Source: Planctomycetota bacterium
GTDB lineage: Bacteria; Planctomycetota; Brocadiia; JAJRTI01
Assembly (NCBI GenBank): GCA_024278415.1
Contig: JAJRTI010000690.1
Coordinates: 1 to 6,946 of the forward strand
Direction: 5' to 3'
DNA length: 6,946 bases
Shown: positions 1 to 6,231 of the stretch, one piece after another
How positions within the stretch are numbered: the first letter of the stretch is position 1
Layout: the number at the start of each line of letters is the position of its first letter
The notes under the pieces: generated by a model
What the model saw: the letters and a program-made list of their open reading frames with translations, nothing else
What the model was told of the DNA's origin: nothing
The model's database searches: none
Translations under genes and position numbers: made by a program

Positions 1-233
1 CGCTCGTTCGCCCGCTGACGCGACCGAACGAGCTTGCACTGGGCTATGTTGTGATGCGCCTTCGGCGCATGTGCATTCTGCGCCGGCGCACCACGGGAAT
101 GAACGCCCAGTTTACTACGTACGTTCAGACCTGCACCCTTTCTTTCCGGTTTCGGTGAGACTCACTTCGCCAGTGTCGTGCCACGCGTGAAATGCGTAGC
201 AGGCTCCCCTCGCAAACGCGGAGGCTGGTGTTG
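1..233. other. Left-edge intergenic DNA without a supported gene
   Basis: I see no convincing gene here. Two + strand frames are open from the left edge, ending at stops near 158 and 189. Neither peptide is recognisable and both run through palindromes, so a gene tail entering from the left cannot be shown. Structures seen: a 9-bp inverted repeat at 2-10 and 25-33 (gctcgttcg/cgaacgagc, 14-nt loop); a hairpin at 54-70 (7-bp stem, TTC loop); a perfect 12-bp palindrome at 79-90 (tgcgccggcgca); and gtgag/ctcac at 156-166. They resemble the hairpin-rich intergenic DNA elsewhere in the window. The first could be the 3' hairpin of an upstream gene, but it has no T-tract. Confidence 0.5.
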
Positions 234-254
234 CAGAATCCCAACGGGATTCCG
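234..254. repeat. Hairpin repeat A, left copy
   Basis: The stem gaatccc/gggattc (236-242 and 246-252) closes a 3-nt AAC loop. It is the outermost left unit of the mirrored locus. Its reverse complement matches 555-575 at every position except three in the loop region. Confidence 0.8.
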
Positions 255-261
255 TATGCTA

Positions 262-371
262 GGAGCCTGTCGGGGTATTCGAACCATGCCACATGATACG
301 TTCGTTTGGTGGCGGAATCCGATCACATGATCAACATGTGGTGTACCGATGTGGTTTCTCCGACAGGCTCC
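262..371. mobile_element. Putative MITE-like insertion (non-autonomous element)
   Basis: The ends are perfect 12-bp terminal inverted repeats (ggagcctgtcgg at 262-273, ccgacaggctcc at 360-371), each abutted by TA within CTAG (259-262 and 371-374). The symmetry continues into the flanks, giving 16 matching bases per side. There is no transposase and only tiny reading frames. A shorter inner inverted repeat (ccacatg 289-295, catgtgg 335-341) lies inside. The best support for insertion is the empty-site reconstruction: deleting 112 bp restores the spacing of the mirrored right half. TA duplication inside CTAG is known for the IS630/Tc1-mariner superfamily, so mobilisation by such a transposase is a reasonable guess. 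CTAG could also be a 4-bp duplication. Assignment to a family is inference. Confidence 0.5.
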
Positions 372-372
372 T

Positions 373-407
373 AGCCCAGGGTTGCGAGCAAAGCTCGCTA
401 CCCTGGG
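373..407. repeat. Hairpin repeat C, left copy
   Basis: A near-perfect 33-nt hairpin: outer stem cccagggt/accctggg (375-382 and 400-407), a T-T mismatch, inner stem gcgagc/gctcgc (384-389 and 393-398) and an AAA loop. It reappears inverted at 514-548 with identical outer bases and a different but still paired inner stem. Confidence 0.85.
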
Positions 408-425
408 GCCATGTGGATATCGAGT

Positions 426-487
426 CCTCCCTCCCCTCCCCTTTCCGATCCCGCAAGTGCGGGATCGGAAAGGGGAGGGGAGGGAGG
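426..487. repeat. Central 30-bp perfect inverted repeat
   Basis: The arms 426-455 and 458-487 are perfectly complementary over 30 bp, with only 2 nt (456-457) between them. The left arm is almost all pyrimidine (C/T blocks) up to about 446, so the outer right arm is polypurine. The foot of the stem is a repeated CCTCCC-type tract. As RNA this would be an exceptionally stable hairpin; as DNA it could extrude a cruciform, and the purine tract could support triplex formation. No T-tract follows on either strand, so it is not a canonical terminator. Confidence 0.9.
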
Positions 488-513
488 GAATCGTAGGCTA
501 TCGGTGGTTTGTT

Positions 514-548
514 CCCAGGGTAGCGGCCTGCGGCCGCAACCCTGGGCT
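514..548. repeat. Hairpin repeat C', inverted right copy
   Basis: Outer stem cccagggt/accctggg (514-521 and 539-546), an A-A mismatch, inner stem gcggcc/ggccgc (523-528 and 532-537) and a TGC loop. This is the reverse complement of 373-407 at 29 of 35 positions. In a common orientation two of the three inner variable base pairs change on both sides and stay paired. Confidence 0.85.
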
Positions 549-554
549 GTACGC

Positions 555-575
555 CGGAATCCCTTCAGGATTCTG
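555..575. repeat. Hairpin repeat A', inverted right copy
   Basis: The stem gaatcc/ggattc (557-562 and 568-573) has a 5-nt loop, extended outward by a G-T and a C-G pair. It is the inverted counterpart of 234-254 and marks the right limit of the mirrored locus. Confidence 0.75.
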
Positions 576-658
576 AGGAAGGGAGAGGTGCAAGGTCACT
601 GCGCCAGGCTCAAAAGTGACATCACACGCGTAACACGACACTGGGTTGTGAGTGAAAC

Positions 659-3600
659 ATGTACAGACGATCGCTCTTGTTCGTAGTGATGGCGCTCGTT
701 CGCCCGGCCGCGGCGCCGGGGGAAGTCGCGGTTCCGTGGTTGGATTTCTCTAAGCCGAAGACGCCCGTCGATCGGCCGATCGAGGAACTGGCCACCGCGC
801 TGAACGCGATGGCCTGCGCGAAGGGATTGCGCTACTCAATGAGTTTGCGAGAGTATCCAGGCGTGGGGAAAGTGGCGCAGTGGCGTGTAGAAGCGGCTGG
901 CCCTGCGCCCGCGAAAGGCTGGGCCGTACTCCGCACCGTGCTGCCGTGCTGGTATTACACGCGGAACAAGAACACGATCTCCGGCGTGCGCCTGCATCTC
1001 ATTGCGTCGAAGGAGACGACGTTGAGTTTCGAGGTCTTTCGTTCGGCCAACCCGTTCGACGGGTTCTACCGTCCCGCGAAATTCATGGGCCGAAGCAAGC
1101 GCACGACGCTCCGCGCGGGCGAACAGGACGTGGTGCTGCGATGGGCCGACGCGGGCGTGAAAGGCAAGGCGTTGGCGCAAGTCAGCGGCTACAGTCTGAT
1201 CGTCAGCGCCGCGCCGCTTGTCGTCTCGATTGCTCGTGTGGACTTGCTCTTTGCTTCGCAAGCCGAGGCCGATCAGTATGGGACGCGGCGCGCCGAGCAT
1301 TTGCGGGCGCTTCAGAAGGTGATGGTCGATTCGCTCGCCGCCCGAGGCGTGCGCTTGGGCGGGCTGTTCGAACGGTCGTCCGTCGACGCGTTCGAGCCAC
1401 GGCTCTGGCATGGCGTGCAGCTCGCCGCGATAGGGGAGCAACTCGACCACTGGACGCGGCTCGCCGGAGTGGGCCGCGAGGCCGAAGGAGAGGGGCGAGA
1501 ACTCAAAGCGCAACGCGACGCGCTCATCGCCGACCTGGCGCGCGGGAGCGATGTGGGAAAGAGGCTCGACGCGCTGCAAGCGCGCGTGGACGCGTACGTG
1601 GACCGGTTGATGAACGCGCTGCCAGTGAGCGCCCGGCGCTGGCGGGTGGGCCAGGATGGCCGATTCCACCGGCCCGACGGCCGGCCCTACCGCATGTTCG
1701 GCCCGTATTTCCAGCGCATGCGGTACGCGCGCACGTCGCCCGCGGCGAATGCCGTCATGGGCTGGCGGCCGTGGGACATGCGCTATCTGGCGGGACTCGG
1801 TTTCAACGGCATTCGCGCGGACATCACGTGGCGCCGACTCGAGCCCACGCCGGGCCGGTTCGACCGCGAGTATCTGAACCTCGTGAAGCGCATCTTCCGA
1901 GAGGCCGAACGGTACGGCCTCGGCATCAGCGTCGATTTGCACTGGCCTTTCCCCGACTGGTTTGTCTATGGGCCGCCGGGCCAGGGCATAGCGAAGGGCA
2001 AGCACGCGGGCCCGTGGCCGCAGAACGCGTATCACTGGCCCGAAGCGCTCGTGTCCGCGTGGCGGCGCCTCGCCGTGGAATTGGCCGACGTGCCGAACAT
2101 CGTGGCCTTCGAGACGCCCACCAACGAGCCCACGCTCGCGGTGACGCGCGGCGGCGTGATGGACCGGCCCACGCTCATGCGCGCGTGGAACGATTGGCTG
2201 CGGCAGACGTACGTAGATCGCCGCAAACTCGCCGAGGTATGGGGCGCCGCGGACATCGGCGCGGAACGCTACCGCTTGGCAGAGGATGAGAAGTGGGAGG
2301 ACGCGACGATTCGGCCGCTGGGGTTCCAAGACGATCCCGACCGCAACACGGCCTACGCACACAATCCCCGGCTGTGGGATCACGTGCGCTGGGCCGCGTG
2401 GATGCAAACGCGCCTGACTGGCCAGATCATAGAAGGGATTCGCGAATCGATTCCCGACGCGGTCGGCATGATGCAGTACACCATCGGCGACCGCCACGAC
2501 CGCAGCCCGATCCCTATCGACTACCGGGCGATCCAAACGCTCGTCGGCGCGCACGTCGTGGCGGGCACGCACTACGGAGTCGGCGGCGGAATCCCGGCCC
2601 GCAAGGCGGCCACGCTCTCGTTGCTCGCCTACGATTCCGAGCAGCAGATGGACAACATGGGCGACTACGTCCGGGCGCATGTAAAGCAGGGGCTTGGGCT
2701 CTGTCCGTTTTCGTTTTTCCACTTCGGCCGCGGCGGCCGACTCCTGGCCGACCACCAGGGCCATATCAAGCCGTCGGTCGCGTTCCTGCCCGTGATGGCC
2801 AACTGGATTCGCACGTACTGGCCTGAGCCGAACGCGGCCGCACCACGCGTCGCGGTCGTCATCAATACGCGCTTGGAGGCCACGACGGGCGCGCTCGTCG
2901 GCGACCTTGTGGGCATGCTGGAAGAGCGAGGTTGGCGCGCCGGCGTGTTCGAGGGACTCCGCGTGGCGCGGCAACCGGAACTGCTGCGGGGATACGAATT
3001 CGTCGTCACGACTAGCAACTACATGGACACCGATCTCCTGCGAGTGCTATCCGAAGAGTTCAAGGGGGCCGTGCTCCTGTTTGGCCGGCTCAAGTACGAC
3101 GCGTACGCCCGGCGGCCGGACAAGGGACTCCCTGCCGCGATGGTGCGGCGCGGCCTGTTCTTGCGCAGCAGTGCGGCCTGCACGTTTTCTGCGATGGAAG
3201 TGGGGCGCATGGACTTGGCGGGAGTCTGGGCCTGGCGCTATGCGGGCCCCCAGGGAAAACCGCCCACGGCCGTGCCGGATGCCATCCGCGCCGGGGAGTG
3301 GACGACGCGGCCCGTGCCCGGCCCCTGGGGCGAGGTCGGCATGCTCGGGTCGCTCCGAGTGCGCCTGGGGTACGCCTGGTATCGCCGCGAGGTCGTCATC
3401 CCCGCGGCTTGGCGCGGCCAATCGCTGCGTCTCTCCATCGGCGCCATCGACGACCAGGACTGGACGTTCTTCAACGGCCAGCCGATTGGCAAGACCACCG
3501 CCTCGACTCCTCGCTGCTATCGAGCGCCTCGCAGGTACGCCATTCCGAGCCGCCTCGTTCGCTGGGGGCAACCGAATGAACTGATGATCTGTAACCTGAA

Positions 3601-3928
3601 CACGTTCCGGGACGGCGGCATCGTGAAGGGGCCGGTCGAGATCGTGGTCGCGAACAAGGTCGCGCGTGTGCATTGGCTCGGCGACTCGCGGCGTTCTCTC
3701 GGAACGCCGCGGCTGAAGATAGGCCCTCGCGCAACCTGCCTCCGCACAGGCGATCTTATCCAAGGCGTGGAAGTCCTGGCCCGGGTGAACGGTGCGACCC
3801 AGGATTGCCCCGCCGCGCTTGTGCGCCAAGGTCGGTGGTTCTGGTGGGTCGAAGACGCGCCCTGGTCTCGTGAAATGGCCGCCCATAGGTCCGCGCTCGC
3901 CCTGGTCTTGGAGAATGCCGCGGACTGA
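659..3928 (+). CDS. Secreted multidomain glycoside hydrolase, GH42-like (clan GH-A)
   Basis: A probable exported beta-galactosidase-type enzyme of 1089 aa; the substrate is not determinable. The N-terminus has two arginines, a short hydrophobic run (about 6-14) and a small-residue region near 17-20, consistent with a Sec signal peptide. Residues ~25-200 are beta-rich and unrecognised; ~205-320 are helical with a coiled-coil-like stretch. A TIM barrel spans ~326-720: GFNGIR at 381-386, DLHW at 426-429, acid/base E490 in NEP (489-491), HY at 638-639 and E661 as likely nucleophile. The acid/base-to-nucleophile gap of 171 residues and the W513...W528-G segment fit GH42. A Rossmann-like GH42 middle-type domain follows (~729-820), then a GH2-type jelly roll (~845-1000; WYRREVVIP from 907, NGQPIG from 939, NEL from 973). 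The last 90 residues are unassigned. An in-frame stop at 653-655 makes ATG 659 the first ATG; only a weak GTGAG precedes it. GH5-like activity is the main alternative. Confidence 0.88.
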   Translation: MYRRSLLFVVMALVRPAAAPGEVAVPWLDFSKPKTPVDRPIEELATALNAMACAKGLRYSMSLREYPGVGKVAQWRVEAAGPAPAKGWAVLRTVLPCWYYTRNKNTISGVRLHLIASKETTLSFEVFRSANPFDGFYRPAKFMGRSKRTTLRAGEQDVVLRWADAGVKGKALAQVSGYSLIVSAAPLVVSIARVDLLFASQAEADQYGTRRAEHLRALQKVMVDSLAARGVRLGGLFERSSVDAFEPRLWHGVQLAAIGEQLDHWTRLAGVGREAEGEGRELKAQRDALIADLARGSDVGKRLDALQARVDAYVDRLMNALPVSARRWRVGQDGRFHRPDGRPYRMFGPYFQRMRYARTSPAANAVMGWRPWDMRYLAGLGFNGIRADITWRRLEPTPGRFDREYLNLVKRIFREAERYGLGISVDLHWPFPDWFVYGPPGQGIAKGKHAGPWPQNAYHWPEALVSAWRRLAVELADVPNIVAFETPTNEPTLAVTRGGVMDRPTLMRAWNDWLRQTYVDRRKLAEVWGAADIGAERYRLAEDEKWEDATIRPLGFQDDPDRNTAYAHNPRLWDHVRWAAWMQTRLTGQIIEGIRESIPDAVGMMQYTIGDRHDRSPIPIDYRAIQTLVGAHVVAGTHYGVGGGIPARKAATLSLLAYDSEQQMDNMGDYVRAHVKQGLGLCPFSFFHFGRGGRLLADHQGHIKPSVAFLPVMANWIRTYWPEPNAAAPRVAVVINTRLEATTGALVGDLVGMLEERGWRAGVFEGLRVARQPELLRGYEFVVTTSNYMDTDLLRVLSEEFKGAVLLFGRLKYDAYARRPDKGLPAAMVRRGLFLRSSAACTFSAMEVGRMDLAGVWAWRYAGPQGKPPTAVPDAIRAGEWTTRPVPGPWGEVGMLGSLRVRLGYAWYRREVVIPAAWRGQSLRLSIGAIDDQDWTFFNGQPIGKTTASTPRCYRAPRRYAIPSRLVRWGQPNELMICNLNTFRDGGIVKGPVEIVVANKVARVHWLGDSRRSLGTPRLKIGPRATCLRTGDLIQGVEVLARVNGATQDCPAALVRQGRWFWWVEDAPWSREMAAHRSALALVLENAAD

Positions 3929-3930
3929 GT

Positions 3931-3964
3931 GGGGCGCGGCCGCGAGCGTAAGCGGCCCAACCCC
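3931..3964 (+). terminator. Post-stop GC hairpin, possible terminator of the GH42-like gene
   Basis: Starting 3 nt after the TGA, gggg (3931-3934) pairs with cccc (3961-3964), and ggccgc (3938-3943) pairs with gcggcc (3952-3957). A symmetric 3x3 internal loop separates the stems and the hairpin loop is 8 nt. The position suits a transcript 3' end, but no T-tract follows, so intrinsic termination is doubtful. It could act as an RNA-stabilising hairpin or be another palindromic repeat. Confidence 0.35.
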
Positions 3965-4094
3965 TCCACCTGCCGCGCGCACATGTCAACTGGCCGCGCC
4001 GGAATACGCAAGGCGTCTCTGGAATCAAGAGATTAGAGTCCCAAATCCCTAATCTACAAGGCGGGCTTCGCCCGCAACCCAATTCGGCTTTCTG

Positions 4095-4171
4095 ATTCCG
4101 TTGCCGTCCAATTCCGTTGCCCCTCTTCTTCGGTTTCCTGCAACAGCAACGGAATTGGACGGCAACGGAAT
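4095..4171. repeat. 26-bp perfect inverted repeat with internal direct repeats
   Basis: The arms 4095-4120 and 4146-4171 are perfect reverse complements separated by 25 nt. Each arm contains attccgttgc (or its complement) twice in direct orientation, separated by 6 nt (4095-4104 and 4111-4120 in the left arm). The locus therefore has four copies of one 10-mer arranged +,+,-,-. It lies between convergent genes. It could be a bidirectional 3' hairpin, a repeated protein-binding site or the remains of a small element. No target duplication is visible. Confidence 0.85.
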
Positions 4172-4277
4172 ACGGACTCCCTGTCCATAACCCGTTGTCT
4201 GGGCAGCAACTTATTCGGACGGCGCGCAATAACTTCTTGTTTTTTTGTCGCGGTTTCTGACGTCTAAGGCAGCAGGC

Positions 4278-4324
4278 TTTCTCGCAGGCTGCGCCGCGAG
4301 AAAAGGGGCGGCTGCGCCGCAGCC
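4278..4324. repeat. Tandem GC hairpins
   Basis: Two adjoining hairpins. The first pairs tttctcgc with gcgagaaa (4278-4285 and 4296-4303) and has an inner ggc-TGC-gcc. The second pairs ggctgc with gcagcc (4310-4315 and 4319-4324) around a 3-nt GCC loop. They directly precede the 129-bp element and may belong to the same repeat cluster. Confidence 0.6.
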
Positions 4325-4326
4325 CA

Positions 4327-4455
4327 TGTGGAGTGCGGCGGCTTGACGCCGCTTTAGCTTTTCGCCTGTCGCTGGCGAACGGCTCGCGCGTGTGCGGATG
4401 CAAAGCAGCGCAACGCGCTGCCAGCCAAAGCGCCGTCGAGCCGGCGCACTCCACA
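4327..4455. repeat. 129-bp element with 33-bp imperfect terminal inverted repeats
   Basis: The ends 4327-4359 and 4423-4455 match as inverted repeats at 29 of 33 positions. Each end also folds on itself (gcggcg/cgccgc at 4335-4340 and 4347-4352; gcgccg/cggcgc at 4430-4435 and 4442-4447). Two of the four differences are a compensatory G-C to C-G swap within this local stem. The interior holds ttcgcc/ggcgaa (4361-4366 and 4374-4379) and gcagcgc/gcgctgc with an AAC loop (4405-4421). From memory, similar sequences recur in Verrucomicrobia and relatives, where their reading-frame shadows are annotated as small hypothetical proteins. I could not check this. It is probably a dispersed non-coding repeat (MITE/REP-like); no clear target duplication is seen. 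Confidence 0.65.
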
Positions 4456-4543
4456 ACGAAGCGCATCGACAACATGTTGTTGTTCGAAAACCGGTAAGGG
4501 CCTAATCCGCCAAGGACCACCCGCTCCTGCGCGTGGCAGGCCG

Positions 4544-6142
4544 CTACTCTGGCAGCCGATAGATGTGCACGGCCAGGGGACCAAACTCGTCAGCGAAAGA
4601 TCCGGCGTTCGACCGGATCGTGCGGCCCTCGTCGACGACGGCGACCTCCACGCCGGCGTCGAGGCCCTCCACCTTGAGGGTTGCAGCCGCCTTCTTGTAC
4701 TTCTCGTCGTAGTTCACCGCGAAGACATACATAGCCCCTCCGGCCCGTTTGGCCAGCACCGCGATCTTGGCGCCGGAATCGGTTGTGGCCGCGACGCGGC
4801 GCTCGGCCGGCTGCCCGAGGATCGCGGGGGTGAGCCGCGTGATCTGCGAGTTGATGCGGGACAGCGCATCGCGGTTGGCCTGCGGCACGCCGAACTGGGA
4901 GTAACGCGGCTTCCACACGTGGGTGAAGTAGCCGATCGCGGTCGCTCCGCCGCAGATGCCCATCCACACCTCCGCTCGAATGTGCTGGGGCGTCACGTCC
5001 TTCTGCCGCGATAGCGGCCCGGTCCACTGGCCGCCCTTGCTCGTTTCGATCCAGGCGTAAACGGGCCTGGGGCCGGCCATCTGGGTCAGCAGCGCCGTGG
5101 CCTCGTACACCAAGTGGATCCACTGCGGCTTGTTCCACCCGTAGATGGGATAGATGTCGTAGCCCACCACGTCGGCTGCGCGGATGTACGCCGGGTAGAG
5201 CGTGGCGCGCTGCTTGTCGGGCCACTTCTTGAAGAAGGGGTGGAAGTTCCCAGTGAAGGTCATGAACACCGGCCGCGAGGGATCGGCCGCCTTGATCGCG
5301 CGATACTCCTCCTGCGTGGCGTCGGGCGCGGTGCGGGGCACCATGCGTGGCGGGGAAAGCAACACGTTCCTGCCGTCCCTGTCGAAACCCTCGATCTCGG
5401 CGAGCGAACCCCAGACGTTCTTGCCAGGCGTGACGCCCACGATTCTGAGCCTGAGTGCGCGGAAGGTGGCGGGCGCGGGCAGCGCGAACTGCTGCCGGCC
5501 CCGTTTGGCTTCCACAGGCGTCCTTAGGATTTCCCGGCCGTCCGCGTCGAATGCGATCTCATTGGGCATAGACAGCCCCTTGGAGACGGTCAGCCAGACC
5601 GCCAAACTCTCGACCGTCACGGGCTCCTTGAGCTTGATCGTCAGCGACGCGCCTTCGAGTGGGTCCAGCACCGACCAACTGCGGGTGCCCCCGTCCACCA
5701 GCTTCCAAAGCGGCGCGCGCCGGTTGGCCCTCAGGCTCTTGGCCGGCACGACCACCGCGTCGCTCACGCGGTGCGGCAGGTCGGGTTCGTCGCCGTGGAT
5801 GTAGCCCAGCAGCGCCGGGTGGCCCTTGAGGCCCGCGTCGAAGGGCATGACGCCGTACAGGCCGGCCTTGTGCACGAGGTCGATGTACTCGCGCACGTCG
5901 CGGGTGCCGCCGGACTTGGGCCAGTACCCCGCGGTCGTGTTCATGCCGCAGGCTTTGGCCGCCGCGAAGTTCTTGGGGTCCTGAAGCCAAGCCATGATGG
6001 GGAAGAAGGGCCTGCCGTTGAGGAGGATCGCGCGGTTCGTCTGGATGCGTACGCTCTCGACAGGCGCGAGCCCGCGCTCCGCGGCGGTCGCCAGGACCGA
6101 TGCGAGACAGACCGGAAGAAGCAAGGCAATCCTGGGTCGCAT
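4544..6142 (-). CDS. Secreted TIM-barrel glycosidase-like protein with inserted discoidin-like domain
   Basis: A 532-aa predicted exported protein, probably a glycoside hydrolase of unassigned family. Residues 1-20 form a typical Sec signal (R2/R4, a hydrophobic core, ATA before AERG). The barrel begins near 30 (LNGRPFFPIMAW at 41-52) and reaches GDEPD at 117-121, where E119 is a candidate acid/base. Residues ~125-270 look like an F5/8 type C (CBM32-type) beta-sandwich: LVDGG near 148, W156, the RALRLRIVG stretch at 228-236 and EIEGF at 249-253. The barrel resumes at ~272, with YDIYPIYGW at 328-336 and WIETSKGG at 364-371; E366 is a candidate nucleophile. A small C-terminal beta domain covers ~450-530. 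The start at 6142 is chosen because AGGAG (6151-6155) sits 8 nt upstream and the signal peptide follows at once. The longer frame from 6217 adds 25 non-signal residues. The catalytic assignment is inference; a non-catalytic binding role is possible. Confidence 0.85.
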   Translation of the reverse strand: MRPRIALLLPVCLASVLATAAERGLAPVESVRIQTNRAILLNGRPFFPIMAWLQDPKNFAAAKACGMNTTAGYWPKSGGTRDVREYIDLVHKAGLYGVMPFDAGLKGHPALLGYIHGDEPDLPHRVSDAVVVPAKSLRANRRAPLWKLVDGGTRSWSVLDPLEGASLTIKLKEPVTVESLAVWLTVSKGLSMPNEIAFDADGREILRTPVEAKRGRQQFALPAPATFRALRLRIVGVTPGKNVWGSLAEIEGFDRDGRNVLLSPPRMVPRTAPDATQEEYRAIKAADPSRPVFMTFTGNFHPFFKKWPDKQRATLYPAYIRAADVVGYDIYPIYGWNKPQWIHLVYEATALLTQMAGPRPVYAWIETSKGGQWTGPLSRQKDVTPQHIRAEVWMGICGGATAIGYFTHVWKPRYSQFGVPQANRDALSRINSQITRLTPAILGQPAERRVAATTDSGAKIAVLAKRAGGAMYVFAVNYDEKYKKAAATLKVEGLDAGVEVAVVDEGRTIRSNAGSFADEFGPLAVHIYRLPE

Positions 6143-6150
6143 TGGATAAA

Positions 6151-6155
6151 CTCCT
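6151..6155 (-). promoter_or_regulatory. Ribosome binding site deciding the - strand start
   Basis: On the - strand this reads AGGAG, with 8 nt between it and the ATG at 6142-6140. It is the only strong Shine-Dalgarno match in the window and favours the 532-aa product over the 557-aa reading. Confidence 0.75.
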
Positions 6156-6192
6156 ACTCGGTGGTGTGGAGCAGTTTCGCGGCGAGAGTCAG

Positions 6193-6220
6193 TTGACCAC
6201 GCGCCCGCATCAACCATAAT
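6193..6220 (+). promoter_or_regulatory. Candidate sigma70-type promoter for the right-hand gene
   Basis: TTGACC (6193-6198) and CATAAT (6215-6220) each match the -35 and -10 consensus at 5 of 6 positions with a 16-bp spacer. It faces the partial secreted-protein gene and would give a leader of roughly 60 nt. It sits in the divergent spacer of an otherwise GC-rich sequence, which makes a chance AT-rich -10 less likely. No equally good promoter was found for the - strand gene. Confidence 0.5.
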
Positions 6221-6231
6221 GTGGCCTCGCG

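Larger units (their letters stand above)
234..575. repeat. Compound palindromic locus (nested inverted hairpin repeats)
   Basis: The order is A (234-254), an insertion-like block (about 261-372), C (373-407), a long central hairpin (426-487), C' (514-548) and A' (555-575). A' is the reverse complement of A at 18 of 21 positions, with all differences in the loop. C' is the reverse complement of C at 29 of 35 positions, with all differences in the hairpin core. The two halves therefore mirror each other around the central hairpin. When the block 261-372 is removed, the A-C spacing on the left becomes 6 nt, exactly the C'-A' spacing on the right. Small reading frames cross this region, but they read through palindromes and are probably spurious. 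It ends 83 bp before the glycoside hydrolase gene. Function unknown; it could be a repeat cluster of REP/MITE type or a structured leader. Confidence 0.8.
3965..4543. other. Convergent intergenic region rich in palindromes
   Basis: No gene is supported between the two converging 3' ends. Besides the repeats listed separately it holds: agattag/ctaatct (4030-4036 and 4049-4055); gcgggc/gcccgc with a TTC loop (4061-4075); a run of seven T at 4240-4246 without a strong hairpin before it; a 12-bp palindrome acaacatgttgt (4469-4480); and a weak cctgc/gcagg hairpin (4526-4540) just beyond the - strand stop. Reading frames through here are broken by, or composed of, palindromes. Confidence 0.6.

Noticed and set aside
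3..158. Possible C-terminal tail of a gene entering from the left edge (open to a TGA at 156-158)
   Set aside because: The roughly 51 codons match nothing I recognise and cross two palindromes; a second frame is equally open, so coding cannot be supported.
234..575. A CRISPR array
   Set aside because: The repeats occur as inverted pairs with unequal spacing; there are no regularly spaced direct repeats and no cas genes in the window.
293..686. Three small overlapping + strand reading frames through the palindromic locus
   Set aside because: They translate hairpin arms (Gly/Arg/Pro/Ser-rich), have no convincing ribosome sites and overlap one another in different frames.
836..2974. A 712-codon open frame on the - strand opposite the GH42-like gene
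   Set aside because: It lies fully antisense to a gene with clear domains and catalytic motifs. Its product is Arg/His/Ala-rich without recognisable domains, as expected from the reverse frame of high-GC coding DNA.
4240..4246. Run of seven T as an intrinsic terminator for the + strand gene
   Set aside because: It lies over 300 bp past the stop, and the only upstream stem (ttatt/aataa at 4211-4232) is short and AT-only.
3756..4520. A 254-codon - strand reading frame across the convergent intergenic region
   Set aside because: It runs through several unrelated palindromes and into the 3' end of the GH42-like gene; the composition is that of translated repeats.
6143..6217. A 25-residue N-terminal extension of the - strand gene starting at 6217
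   Set aside because: The extension is not signal-like, its start overlaps the -10 box of the opposing promoter, and a good ribosome site plus signal peptide mark 6142 as the start.
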